Shown here piece after piece: positions 23,596 through 31,426 of a stretch of DNA of 64,000 nucleotides. The stretch lies in assembly GCF_036053395.1 (NCBI RefSeq), contig NZ_CP107942.1, positions 4,120,501 through 4,184,500 on the forward strand, in the 5' to 3' direction. The stretch comes from Actinoplanes sp. NBC_00393 (GTDB taxonomy: Bacteria; Actinomycetota; Actinomycetes; Mycobacteriales; Micromonosporaceae). Each line of letters starts with the position of its first letter. The stretch's first letter is position 1. A model generated the notes under the pieces. The model did not search any database. It was not told where the DNA came from and saw only the letters and a list, made by a program, of their open reading frames with translations. The translations under genes were made by a program, and so were the position numbers.

Positions 23596-24180
23596 ATGAG
23601 CAGCAGCACCGAGGAAGACGTTCTTGCCGGGGTCGGGCCGCGACTGCGGGCACTGCGCCGGGCCCGCGGCACCACGCTGGCGGAGCTGGCCGCCGAGACC
23701 GGGCTCACCGCGAGCACCCTGTCGCGCCTGGAGAACGGCAAGCTGCGCCCGACGCTGGAGCAGCTGCTGCCGCTGGCGCGGGCGCACGGCGTACCGCTTG
23801 ATGATCTTGTGGCGGCACCGCCCACCGGCGATCCGCGCATTCATATGAAACCCCTGCGCCGTTTCGGGTTGACCGTGGTGCCGCTGACCAGACGAGCCGG
23901 CGGCATTCAGGCCTACAAGGTGATCTATCCGCCGGCCGGGCGGGCAACCACGAGAAAGATGCAGACCCATGAGGGGTACGAATGGTTCTACGTGCTGAAC
24001 GGCACCATCAGGTTCGTGCTCGGCGAGCAGGATCTGCGGCTCGGCCCCGGTGAGGCCGCCGAGTTCGACACCCGCGTGCCGCACTGGATCGGTAGCGCCG
24101 ACAACCGGCCCGCGGAGTTGCTCAGCCTGTTCGGCCCGCAGGGCGAACAGACCCACCTGGCGCTGAGCTCGCACCGCTGA
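23596..24180 (+). CDS. XRE-cupin transcriptional regulator
   Basis: The 194-residue protein starts at ATG 23596 (MSSSTEEDVLAGVG); the much longer upstream frame is the shadow of the opposing methyltransferase. Residues 12-70 are an HTH_3 domain (LRALRRARGTTLAELAAETGLTASTLSRLENGK). Residues 100-190 are a cupin barrel (KMQTHEGYEWFYVLNGTIRFVLGEQDLRLGPGEAAEFDTRVPHWIG) with His, Glu and a second His positioned to bind metal. XRE-cupins sense small metabolites. The divergent methyltransferase/DinB genes are its likely targets. Confidence 0.9.
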   Translation: MSSSTEEDVLAGVGPRLRALRRARGTTLAELAAETGLTASTLSRLENGKLRPTLEQLLPLARAHGVPLDDLVAAPPTGDPRIHMKPLRRFGLTVVPLTRRAGGIQAYKVIYPPAGRATTRKMQTHEGYEWFYVLNGTIRFVLGEQDLRLGPGEAAEFDTRVPHWIGSADNRPAELLSLFGPQGEQTHLALSSHR

Positions 24181-24199
24181 CTTCGCCGCGCGCCGCTGT

Positions 24200-24253
24200 A
24201 TAACAGAAATCCTCGACCCATTTAATGGGCGCGAATTTTCGAGGAATTGTTAT
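24200..24253. promoter_or_regulatory. Large AT-rich nested stem-loop upstream of GH62
   Basis: ATAACA at 24200-24205 pairs with TGTTAT at 24248-24253. TCCTCGA at 24210-24216 pairs with TCGAGGA at 24239-24245. An inner stem CCCAT/ATGGG lies within 24217-24229. The element is strikingly AT-rich for this genome. It lies just after the XRE-cupin stop and 128 bp before the GH62 ATG, so it may be a terminator, an operator cluster or a leader RNA structure. Confidence 0.55.
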
Positions 24254-24326
24254 GCCCGCCACCCTGCCCGAGTCGCGCTATTTCCGTCTTGTGAACAGCA
24301 ATAACCGTCTGGCAATATCGCGCCAA

Positions 24327-24346
24327 GAATGTGAGCGTTCTCATTC
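24327..24346. promoter_or_regulatory. Imperfect palindromic operator before GH62
   Basis: GAATGTGAGCGTTCTCATTC is a 20-bp near-palindrome (two mismatched pairs) centred on CG, the form favoured by LacI-family repressors. It ends 34 bp before the ATG of the arabinofuranosidase. It differs from the CebR box, so a different sugar regulator is likely. Confidence 0.5.
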
Positions 24347-24380
24347 TGCGTGCCCCAGCGCATCCCCCGAGGAGCCCCAC

Positions 24381-25844
24381 ATGAAATTGCGCAGCGGCCT
24401 GGCCGCGCTGATCCTGCTGGCCGGCGGCGGAGTCGTCGCGGCGACCGCCACGGCTGCCTCCGCGGCCACCATCGACACCAGCGCCTCTTATGTGCTGGTC
24501 AACCGCAACAGCGGCAAAGCCCTGGACGTCTACAACCTGGCCACCAGCGACGGCGCCCGGATCACCCAGTGGACGCGCAACGACCAGGCGCAGCAACAGT
24601 GGCAGTTCGTCGACTCCGGTGGCGGCTACTACCGGCTCAAGTCGCGGCATTCCGGCAAGGTTCTCGACGTCTACAACTGGTCGACCGCGGACGGCGGGTC
24701 GGTCGTGCAGTGGACCGACCGTAATGCGACCAACCAGCAGTTCAGCATTCAGGACATCGACGGCTACGTCCAGCTGATCAATCGCAACAGCGGCAAGGCC
24801 CTCGAGGTGCAGGGCGCCGCGACGAACGACGGCGCCAACATCGTGCAGTACAGCGACTGGAACGGCGCCAACCAGCAGTGGCAGCTGGTCCGGGTGGGCG
24901 GCGGCACGCCCACGAGTTCACCGACCAGCGGCGGAACCTGTTCTCTGCCGTCGTCGTACCGGTGGAGTTCGACCGGTGTGCTGGCGAACCCGCGGTCGGG
25001 ATGGGTGTCGCTGAAGGACTTCACCCACGCGCCGTACAACGGGCGGCAACTGGTCTACGCGACGACCCACGACACCGGCACCTCCTGGGGCTCGATGAAC
25101 TTCGGGCTGTTCACCAACTGGTCGGAGATGGGTTCGGCGAGCCAGAACGCGATGAACTTCTCGGCGGTCGCGCCGTCGCTGTTCTATTTCGCCCCGAAGA
25201 ACATCTGGGTGCTCACCTACCAGTGGGGCGGGCCGGCGTTCTCCTACCGCACGTCCAGCGACCCGACCAACCCGAACGGCTGGTCCGCGGCGCAGACTCT
25301 GTTCACCGGCAGCATCACCGGATCCGGCACCGGGCCGATCGACCAGGCGATCATCGGTGACGCCACGAACATGTACCTGTTCTTCGCCGGCGACAACGGC
25401 AAGATCTACCGGGCCAGCATGCCGATCGGTAACTTCCCCGGCAACTTCGGCTCGTCGTACACCACGATCATGAGTGACACCACGAACAACCTGTTCGAGG
25501 CGGTTCAGGTCTACAAGGTGCAGGGCCAGAACCAGTACCTCATGATCGTCGAGGCGATCGGCGCGAACGGCCGCTACTTCCGCTCGTTCACCGCCACCAG
25601 CCTGAACAGTTCGTGGACCCCGCAGGCCGCCAGCGAGAGCAACCCCTTCGCCGGCAAGGCCAACAGCGGCGCCACCTGGACCAACGACATCAGCCACGGC
25701 GAGCTGATCCGCAGCAACGCCGACCAGACGATGACCATCGATCCCTGCAACCTGCGGCTGCTCTACCAGGGCCGCTCCCCCAGCTCCGGCGGCGACTACG
25801 GCCTGCTGCCGTACCGGCCGGGCCTGCTTACCCTGCAGCGCTGA
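24381..25844 (+). CDS. Secreted GH62 alpha-L-arabinofuranosidase with ricin module
   Basis: The enzyme removes arabinose side chains from arabinoxylan outside the cell. It is 487 residues from ATG 24381, with a signal peptide ending near ASAAT at residue 32. Residues 33-172 are a ricin-type (CBM13) lectin with three repeats, each containing [20 protein letters not shown] and a QQW/QQF close. A Thr/Ser/Pro linker (TPTSSPTSG) leads to the GH62 domain ([69 protein letters not shown]). The five-bladed propeller is full length. Sugar-dependent control is suggested by the upstream palindrome. Confidence 0.93.
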   Translation: MKLRSGLAALILLAGGGVVAATATAASAATIDTSASYVLVNRNSGKALDVYNLATSDGARITQWTRNDQAQQQWQFVDSGGGYYRLKSRHSGKVLDVYNWSTADGGSVVQWTDRNATNQQFSIQDIDGYVQLINRNSGKALEVQGAATNDGANIVQYSDWNGANQQWQLVRVGGGTPTSSPTSGGTCSLPSSYRWSSTGVLANPRSGWVSLKDFTHAPYNGRQLVYATTHDTGTSWGSMNFGLFTNWSEMGSASQNAMNFSAVAPSLFYFAPKNIWVLTYQWGGPAFSYRTSSDPTNPNGWSAAQTLFTGSITGSGTGPIDQAIIGDATNMYLFFAGDNGKIYRASMPIGNFPGNFGSSYTTIMSDTTNNLFEAVQVYKVQGQNQYLMIVEAIGANGRYFRSFTATSLNSSWTPQAASESNPFAGKANSGATWTNDISHGELIRSNADQTMTIDPCNLRLLYQGRSPSSGGDYGLLPYRPGLLTLQR

Positions 25845-25856
25845 CGAAACACTTCC

Positions 25857-25887
25857 GGGCGGGTTCGGCGCGCTGCCGAGCCCGCCC
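25857..25887 (+). terminator. Terminator after GH62
   Basis: GGGCGGGTTCGGC (25857-25869) and GCCGAGCCCGCCC (25875-25887) form a 13-bp stem with one G-T pair and a 5-bp loop, 13 bp after the GH62 stop. It is a strong hairpin without a T-run, typical for high-GC actinobacteria. Confidence 0.75.
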
Positions 25888-25911
25888 GCCGTACGTCGCT
25901 CCCACTGCAAA

Positions 25912-26019
25912 AACCGGTCAAGTGCTACAGACCGTCTCATGTGGAACGTGTTTCGTGCCGATTCCCAGCAAGGGGCTTGCGAACGTCGATGTATGCCCAT
26001 AGCTTAACCGGTCAAGTGC
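25912..26019. repeat. Two 14-bp direct repeats before the NRPS operon
   Basis: AACCGGTCAAGTGC occurs at 25912-25925 and again at 26006-26019, exactly 94 bp apart (nine helical turns). The second copy directly follows a probable -10, where an activator or repressor would act. No regulator gene lies inside the cluster, so a factor encoded elsewhere may use these sites. Confidence 0.55.
25977..26005 (+). promoter_or_regulatory. Candidate promoter of the NRPS operon
   Basis: TTGCGA at 25977-25982 and TAGCTT at 26000-26005 have 17-bp spacing. They are the only sigma-70-like pair I see in the 260-bp gap between GH62 and the first cluster gene, and they lie between the two 14-bp direct repeats. Confidence 0.45.
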
Positions 26020-26092
26020 GCGGGGGCGGCTCACTGGTTTGATACAGCGCAGCGGCATGTCCTCGTGCTCGGCCACGTGTCCAGGAGGTGCC

Positions 26093-26128
26093 GTGTTGAT
26101 CCCCCTGCGCTCGATCCCATGCCCATGA
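26093..26128 (+). other. Possible 11-codon leader ORF coupled to the SIS gene
   Basis: AGGAGG at 26083-26088 is followed 4 bp later by GTG 26093, which opens a short frame MLIPLRSIPCP ending in a TGA at 26126-26128. That TGA overlaps the ATG 26125 of the SIS gene (ATGA). The SIS gene has no ribosome site of its own. Either the leader is translated to deliver ribosomes to the SIS start, or the true N-terminus has been shifted by an indel. Confidence 0.35.
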
Positions 26129-26781
26129 ACCGGTCCAGAAATCCGGGTGGCCCGGAGGCCGAGCCAGGCCGGGCCGCGACCGGCACCGAGACCGTGGTGA
26201 AGCAGTACGTCGACGACCTGATCGAGGCCCTCGCCCGGATCGAGACCGGTTCGCTGACCGGCGTGCTGGACAGCCTGGTCGACGCGCTGCACCACGGCCG
26301 GCGGATCTTCGTGGCCGGCAACGGGGGCAGCAGCACCGCGGCCATCCACATCGCGAGCGACCTGATGGCCGCCTCCGGCACGCTCGGGAGCGCACCCCAG
26401 GTCGTGGCCCTGACCGAGAACATCGCCCGGGTCACCGCGATCGCCAACGACCACTCGTACGACGAGATCTTCTCCCGCCAGCTGAGCGGCTGGGCCCGCC
26501 CGGGAGACGTGCTGCTGGTGTTGAGTGTCAGCGGCCACTCCGCGAACCTGGTCCGGGCTGCCCGGACCGGCCGTGAGCTGGGGATGACCGTGCTGGCCGC
26601 CCTCGGCAACCCCGGCGAGCTGGCGCTGCTCGCCGACCGGCCGGTCGTCTTCGGGCAGGCCGACTACGGACTCACCGAGGACCTGCACGTGGCGCTCGGG
26701 CACATGGCCGTACGGGTGCTGCGCGGCGGCGACGCCTGCCGGTATCCGGCCGGCCGCGACCAGATGGGCGATCGCCGGTGA
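26125..26781 (+). CDS. SIS-domain sugar-phosphate isomerase, GmhA-like
   Basis: The protein is 218 residues from ATG 26125 (ATG 26119 is equally possible). It matches phosphoheptose isomerases, which convert sedoheptulose 7-phosphate to D-glycero-heptose 7-phosphate. VKQYVDDLIEALARIE forms the first helix, VAGNGGSSTAAIHIASDLM (residues 66-84) binds the phosphosugar, and LLVLSVSGHSANLVRAARTGRELGM (residues 130-155) is the second SIS phosphate loop. The C-terminal region with DYGLTEDLHVALGHMAV carries Glu and His in the GmhA catalytic positions. It opens the NRPS operon, and its TGA overlaps the next GTG. It probably supplies a sugar precursor for the glycosyltransferase. Confidence 0.82.
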   Translation: MNRSRNPGGPEAEPGRAATGTETVVKQYVDDLIEALARIETGSLTGVLDSLVDALHHGRRIFVAGNGGSSTAAIHIASDLMAASGTLGSAPQVVALTENIARVTAIANDHSYDEIFSRQLSGWARPGDVLLVLSVSGHSANLVRAARTGRELGMTVLAALGNPGELALLADRPVVFGQADYGLTEDLHVALGHMAVRVLRGGDACRYPAGRDQMGDRR

Positions 26782-27818
26782 ACCACTACAGCTCCCGGAT
26801 CTTCCTGTCGATCCGCTACCTGATCGGCCTGTTCGGTCTCACCCTGACCCGGACCTCGACCGAGCTCACCAGCTACCGGATCCACCTGGGCAACGGCCGC
26901 TACGACGACTCGCGGCCGCTGCCGGCCGGCCTGGCGGAGGTGCTCGACGACCGCAATCCCGGCCTCGTCGAGCTGCGCGAACGCTACCGCCGCCTCGATT
27001 CGCCGTTCCAGCCGGGCAGCTTCTGGCGGCGCAGCCGGCGCCTGCGCGACCTCGACCTGGGGTACTTCCGCGGCGACAACGCCTACGTCTGGCAGCTGCG
27101 CCAGCTCGGCGACCAGGCGCGGCTCAAGTTCTTCCTGTTCGCCCGCTACATCAGCGCGCTCGACACGCACAAGCTGCTGGAACGGACCGGTGAGGACGGC
27201 GCGTTCGGCTGCTGGACGTTCGACTTCCACAACCTGCCGACGTCGAGCCGGGACCTGCTCGACTCGATCAACGAGATCTACTTCCTGGACCGGCACTGGG
27301 ACCTGCTCTCCCGGGTCGACTTCACGGTCGTCGACATCGGCGCCGGGTACGGCCGTCTCGCCCACCGCATGGTGGAGGCGGTCCCCGGCCTGAAGCGGTA
27401 TCTCTGCGCCGACGCCATCCCGGAGTCGACGTTCCTCAGCGAGCACTACCTGCGCTACCGCAAGGTCGACCACAAGACGGCTGTGCTGCGGCTCGACGAG
27501 GTGACCGACCGGCTCGGTGCCGAGCGACCCGACCTCGCGGTGAACATCCACAGCTTCTCCGAGATGCCGATCGCGGCGATCGAGGCCTGGGTCGCGCTGC
27601 TGGCCCGGTCCGGCGTGCCCGCGCTCATGATCGTGCCCAACGAGGGCGACAAGCTGCTCAGCCTGGAGGACGACTACCTGCGGTTCGACTACACGCCGGT
27701 GCTGGAGCGGCACGGCTATGTCGAGGCCGCGCGCGAGCCGACCATCGCCGACCCGGACGTGCGGGAGCTGGCCGGCATCGGCGACTGGTTCATGCTTTTC
27801 AGGCGGGCGGCGCCGTGA
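26778..27818 (+). CDS. Putative sugar O-methyltransferase
   Basis: This is a 346-residue protein whose start GTG overlaps the SIS stop. The N-terminal 170 residues are helical and specific to this family (SRDLLDSINEIYFLDRHWDLLSRVD). The SAM site is FTVVDIGAGYGRLAHRMVEAVPGLKRYLCADA at residues 177-208, and a later NIHSFSEMPIAAIEAWVALL takes the motif II/III place. This matches the 'putative sugar O-methyltransferase' group found in polyketide and glycoside clusters (NanM-type). It has no signal or membrane segments despite the hydrophobic start. The likely substrate is the cluster sugar. Confidence 0.7.
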   Translation: MNHYSSRIFLSIRYLIGLFGLTLTRTSTELTSYRIHLGNGRYDDSRPLPAGLAEVLDDRNPGLVELRERYRRLDSPFQPGSFWRRSRRLRDLDLGYFRGDNAYVWQLRQLGDQARLKFFLFARYISALDTHKLLERTGEDGAFGCWTFDFHNLPTSSRDLLDSINEIYFLDRHWDLLSRVDFTVVDIGAGYGRLAHRMVEAVPGLKRYLCADAIPESTFLSEHYLRYRKVDHKTAVLRLDEVTDRLGAERPDLAVNIHSFSEMPIAAIEAWVALLARSGVPALMIVPNEGDKLLSLEDDYLRFDYTPVLERHGYVEAAREPTIADPDVRELAGIGDWFMLFRRAAP

Positions 27819-29437
27819 TGGCGGCGGGCGGCGGCGAGCTCACCTGGGGTCAGCGGTTCGTCTGGAACATCCTCGAGTCGCTGGCGCCGGCCAACCACTA
27901 CCTCAACATCCGGTTCCGGGTGCACGTCCCGGGCGACGCCACCACCGAGCAGGTGCTGGGCGCGCTGAACACCCTGGTCAACCGCCACGAGGCACTCCGG
28001 ACCCGGTTTCCCACCGGCCCGGACGGCGAACCCCGGCAGCACTGCGACGAGGGCGGCGGGCTCCAGGTGGAGATCTGCAAGACCGACCCGGGAGGGGTAC
28101 GCCGAGCCGCCGAACAAACCGAGGAGCGGCTCTGGCGTACGCCGTTCCGGCACGACGACGAGTGGCCGATGCGGGTGAGCGTCATCGTCGCCGGTGGGCG
28201 TCCCCGGCAGGTCGTGTTCGTCTTCTCGCACCTGGCGGTCGACGCCTGGGCCTGTTCGGTGCTGCGCGGCGAGTTCCTCGCCCTGCTGCGCGACGAGCAC
28301 GCCGAGCCGGTCGTCGCGGGCTGGCAGCCACGGGCCCGTGCCCTGTTCGAGAGTTCCGAGCCGGGGCGCCGGGCCAACGACGTCTCCCTGGCCTATTGGC
28401 GCCGGGTGCTGGAGGCGGCGCCGCAGACCGCGTTCCCCACCGTCCGCACAGCCGGGGAGAACCCGCTGTTCCCCGGTGTCGGCCTGCACTCGGTGGCGCT
28501 GGCTGCGGCGGCGCAGACCCTCGCGGCGCGGCACCGGACCGGACCGGCCGCCGTCCTGCTGGCGGCCCTCGCGACCGTCCTCAGCATCCGCACCGGCACG
28601 CAGGTCGTGCCGCTGTTCCTGGCCGCGGCGAACCGGTTCAGCCCGGAGGACAACGTCTCGGTGGGCAGCTTCTACCAGGGCGCGCCGGCGCTGATCCGGC
28701 TGGATCCGGGCTCGCTGGCCGGCACCATCCGCAACGCGCACCAGGCGTCGACGCGCGCCTACCTGCGCGGGCAGAGCGACCCGCGGGACGTCGCGCGGCT
28801 GATCGACGCCGTGCAGACCCGGCGGGGCGTCGCCTTCGACCTGTCCAGCACCGTGAACGTGGTGCCCGAGCCCGGCGGGCCGGCACTGCCGCCGGTCGTG
28901 CGTACCGTCGCCGAACTGCGGGCGATGACCGCGTCCACCGAGGTGTCCGACCTGGACGGGCGCGACGAGGAAAAGCTGAAGCTGTACGTGCACGTGAAGG
29001 CGCTGCGCTCGCGTGCCGTACTCGAATTGTTCGGTGACAGCCGCCTGCTCGCCGCCGCCGACGCACGGAAGCTGTTGACCGGCCTGGAGCTCGTCCTGAT
29101 CGAGATGCTGGAGGCGGGCGACCTCGACGTCGACCGGGTGGCCGGCATGGTCGGGATCGCGCCGCTCCCCCGCCCGCCCGGCTCCGTCCTCGTCGACAAC
29201 TGCTGGGTCGACGTGCCCGCGGTGAACGAGCTGCTCGCCGGCCTGCCGCAGGTCAGCGCCGCGCAGGTGGTCGTCGAGACCACGGAGGGTGGCCGGGCCG
29301 AGCTCGTCGCGTACGTCGTGGCCGCGCCGTCGACGACGCCCGAACAGCTGCACACCGCCGTGCTGAGCCGGCTCGACGGGCACCTGACCATGGCTCCGCA
29401 CCGGTACGTCCTCGGCCGCACTCTCCCGGAGGTTTGA
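27815..29437 (+). CDS. Stand-alone condensation domain with orphan A-C subdomain
   Basis: The 540-residue protein starts GTG-ATG at 27815, overlapping the previous stop. Residues 5-430 follow the NRPS condensation fold: LTWGQRFVWNILESLAPANHYLNI, ALNTLVNRHEALRTRF, and FSHLAVDAWACSVL, the HHxxxDG motif degraded to SHxxxDA but keeping the catalytic His and the structural Asp. Then comes FLAAANRFSPEDNVSVGSFYQ. Residues 450-540 resemble the C-terminal subdomain of adenylation enzymes (VNELLAGLPQVSAAQVVVE, AELVAYVVAA, LDGHLTMAPHRYVLGRTLPE) but lack the catalytic Lys, and there is no adenylation core. It may join the acyl or sugar part in trans, or may be structural. Confidence 0.75.
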   Translation: MMAAGGGELTWGQRFVWNILESLAPANHYLNIRFRVHVPGDATTEQVLGALNTLVNRHEALRTRFPTGPDGEPRQHCDEGGGLQVEICKTDPGGVRRAAEQTEERLWRTPFRHDDEWPMRVSVIVAGGRPRQVVFVFSHLAVDAWACSVLRGEFLALLRDEHAEPVVAGWQPRARALFESSEPGRRANDVSLAYWRRVLEAAPQTAFPTVRTAGENPLFPGVGLHSVALAAAAQTLAARHRTGPAAVLLAALATVLSIRTGTQVVPLFLAAANRFSPEDNVSVGSFYQGAPALIRLDPGSLAGTIRNAHQASTRAYLRGQSDPRDVARLIDAVQTRRGVAFDLSSTVNVVPEPGGPALPPVVRTVAELRAMTASTEVSDLDGRDEEKLKLYVHVKALRSRAVLELFGDSRLLAAADARKLLTGLELVLIEMLEAGDLDVDRVAGMVGIAPLPRPPGSVLVDNCWVDVPAVNELLAGLPQVSAAQVVVETTEGGRAELVAYVVAAPSTTPEQLHTAVLSRLDGHLTMAPHRYVLGRTLPEV

Positions 29438-29438
29438 C

Positions 29439-30728
29439 GTGCTGTCCGTCATCATGCCCACGTACAACCAGGTCAAGTGCCTGGAGCTGACCCTGCGGTC
29501 GCTGGCCGGCCAGACGATCGGCCGGGACGGGTTCGAGGTCGTCGTGGTCGACGACGCCTCCGTGCAGGACGTGCGGTCCGTGGTCCGCCGCTACGAAGAT
29601 CAGCTGCAGGTGCAGTACGTCCGGCAGACCGTCAACCGGGGCCGGTCGGCCGCCCGCAACCTCGGGACACAGCACGCCCGCGGCGACCGGCTGCTGCTGA
29701 TGGACGCCGACTCGTACGCCGCACCGGACCTGGTCGAACGGCACACCGACACGAGTCCCGAGGTCGTCTACGGCAGACGGGTCGAGCCCAGCTGGGGAAC
29801 CTTCACCGCGCTGCAGCAGGCGCTGCCCACCGAGGCGGACCTGCTCCCGATGGAGGGCGACCACCGCGACCTGCCCCGACCCGGCGGCAGCGGCGACTTC
29901 GACGTCTACCGGCGTACCGCGTGGATGTTCGGTTTCACCCACAACCTCTCGCTGCCCCGGCAGCTCTACCTGGACGTCGGCGGGTTCGACGAGGCGTTCG
30001 TCCAGTGGGGGTACGAGGACACCGACTTCACCTACCGGATCTACCGCCACTTCGGCCGCGACAACCGGCGCTTCCGCTACGACCCGGACTCGGTCTGCTA
30101 CCACACCCCGCACTTCCGGGACTGGGCGACGGAGTGGGAGAACACCAAGCCGGTCCTGCCCTACCTGGTCGACAAGTACCGGCACTACGACATCGAGTTC
30201 TTCACGCACCCGTCGGGCGATCACCGCCGGGTCGCCCGCACCCTGCCGTTCTACGAGGACTGCCGCGAGTTCATCCGGGAGCATCCGGGCCGGGTCGGCG
30301 GCGACACGGTGCGCAAGGCGCTCGGCCTGCCGGACGCGGCCGGCAGCCTGTGGATCGGGTTCGACGTGGACTCGGCGGCGACGACCATCGACCATGCGCG
30401 GCCGTTCGGTCCGGGCAACCCGCACCTGTTCGGTGTGCGTACGCCCTACCCGGACCGCGCCTTCGACCAGGTGGTGCACCTCGACCTGTGGCGGATGCTC
30501 ACCCCGATCGACCTCTCCGCCCTGCTCATGGACAGCCTGCGGATCGCCGACGTGGCGCTGCTGGTGCTGTCGAAGAACCTGCGCCGCGAGCCGGGCGACG
30601 GGATCGGCATGATCGACGACCTCGACTACTTCCTGTCCATGGTCGGGCCCCGCTACGACGCCACGATCACCTACACCGACGACGAACTCGCGGTGGTCCG
30701 CCTCGCCCGGTACGGCAACCCATGCTGA
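29439..30728 (+). CDS. GT2 glycosyltransferase with extra C-terminal domain
   Basis: GTG 29439 follows the previous stop by 1 bp; 429 residues. The GT-A fold is clear: LSVIMPTYNQVKCLELTLRSLAGQ at the start, VVVVDDASVQDV, NRGRSAARNLGTQHARGDRLLLMDADSY (DxD near residue 88) and NLSLPRQLYLDVGGFDEAFVQWGYEDTDFTYRI (acceptor region, catalytic ED). It resembles polypeptide or oligosaccharide GT2 enzymes of the GalNAc-T-like type. Residues 290-429 (SLWIGFDVDSAA, FDQVVHLDLWRMLTPIDLSALLMDSL) look like the later half of a Rossmann methyltransferase without motif I. The protein probably glycosylates the peptide or lipid product. Confidence 0.83.
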   Translation: MLSVIMPTYNQVKCLELTLRSLAGQTIGRDGFEVVVVDDASVQDVRSVVRRYEDQLQVQYVRQTVNRGRSAARNLGTQHARGDRLLLMDADSYAAPDLVERHTDTSPEVVYGRRVEPSWGTFTALQQALPTEADLLPMEGDHRDLPRPGGSGDFDVYRRTAWMFGFTHNLSLPRQLYLDVGGFDEAFVQWGYEDTDFTYRIYRHFGRDNRRFRYDPDSVCYHTPHFRDWATEWENTKPVLPYLVDKYRHYDIEFFTHPSGDHRRVARTLPFYEDCREFIREHPGRVGGDTVRKALGLPDAAGSLWIGFDVDSAATTIDHARPFGPGNPHLFGVRTPYPDRAFDQVVHLDLWRMLTPIDLSALLMDSLRIADVALLVLSKNLRREPGDGIGMIDDLDYFLSMVGPRYDATITYTDDELAVVRLARYGNPC

Positions 30729-31426
30729 GGCAGGCTGTCGCCTTCGACCTCGACGGCACCCTGGTCGACCTCGAACGGTTCCACCACGGCGCGCTGCTGC
30801 GGGCCGCCCGGGAGGCCGGCGTCGAGCTCACCTGGGAGCAGGCGTTCCAGACGCTGCCCCACTTCATCGGCGGGCCGGACGCGCGGGTGGCCGCGGAGGT
30901 CGCGGCGCTGTCGCCGGACCGGGTCCCGCCGGCCCGGGTGCTGGCGGCCAAGCAGCGCTACTTCGCAGCGTTGATCGCGTCCGTCGATGACATCGCCGCC
31001 CGGGCCGGGGCCGTCGAGTTACTCGACCGGTTGACCAGCCGGGGCGTGCCGGTGGCCGTGGGCACCGTGACCGAGGGCGCCACCGCGCTGGGCATCCTGC
31101 GCCGCGCCGGCCTGCTCGGGTTCTTCGGCGAGAGCCGGGTCGTGACCGCCCAGGACGTGCCGCAGCTCAAACCGGCGCCGCACGTCTACCGGGAGACCGC
31201 GCGACGGCTCGGCGTGCCGCCGGCGCGCCAGCTGGTCTTCGAGGACTCGATCACCGGCATCACCGCCGCCCGGTCGGCCGGCAGCCCGGTCGTGGCGATG
31301 CCCACCGTGACCGACCCGGACTTCCTGACCGCGATCGGCGCAGCCGGGCCGGAAGCGGTCTTCCACAGCTGGCACGACCCACGGCTGGCGACGCTGCTTC
31401 TCGGAGGAGGCGTCCACCATGGATGA
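30722..31426 (+). CDS. HAD-family phosphatase
   Basis: ATG 30722 overlaps the GT2 stop by 7 bp; 234 residues. The HAD motifs are intact: motif I AFDLDGTLVDLE (residues 7-18, two catalytic Asp), motif II VAVGTVTEG, motif III Lys in QLKPAPHVYRETARRLG, and motif IV FEDSITGITAARSAG. The helical cap between motifs I and II is of the beta-phosphoglucomutase/Gph type, which removes phosphate from small sugar phosphates. Next to a GmhA-like isomerase and a glycosyltransferase, it is probably the step after isomerisation. That pathway reading is inference. Confidence 0.87.
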   Translation: MLRQAVAFDLDGTLVDLERFHHGALLRAAREAGVELTWEQAFQTLPHFIGGPDARVAAEVAALSPDRVPPARVLAAKQRYFAALIASVDDIAARAGAVELLDRLTSRGVPVAVGTVTEGATALGILRRAGLLGFFGESRVVTAQDVPQLKPAPHVYRETARRLGVPPARQLVFEDSITGITAARSAGSPVVAMPTVTDPDFLTAIGAAGPEAVFHSWHDPRLATLLLGGGVHHG

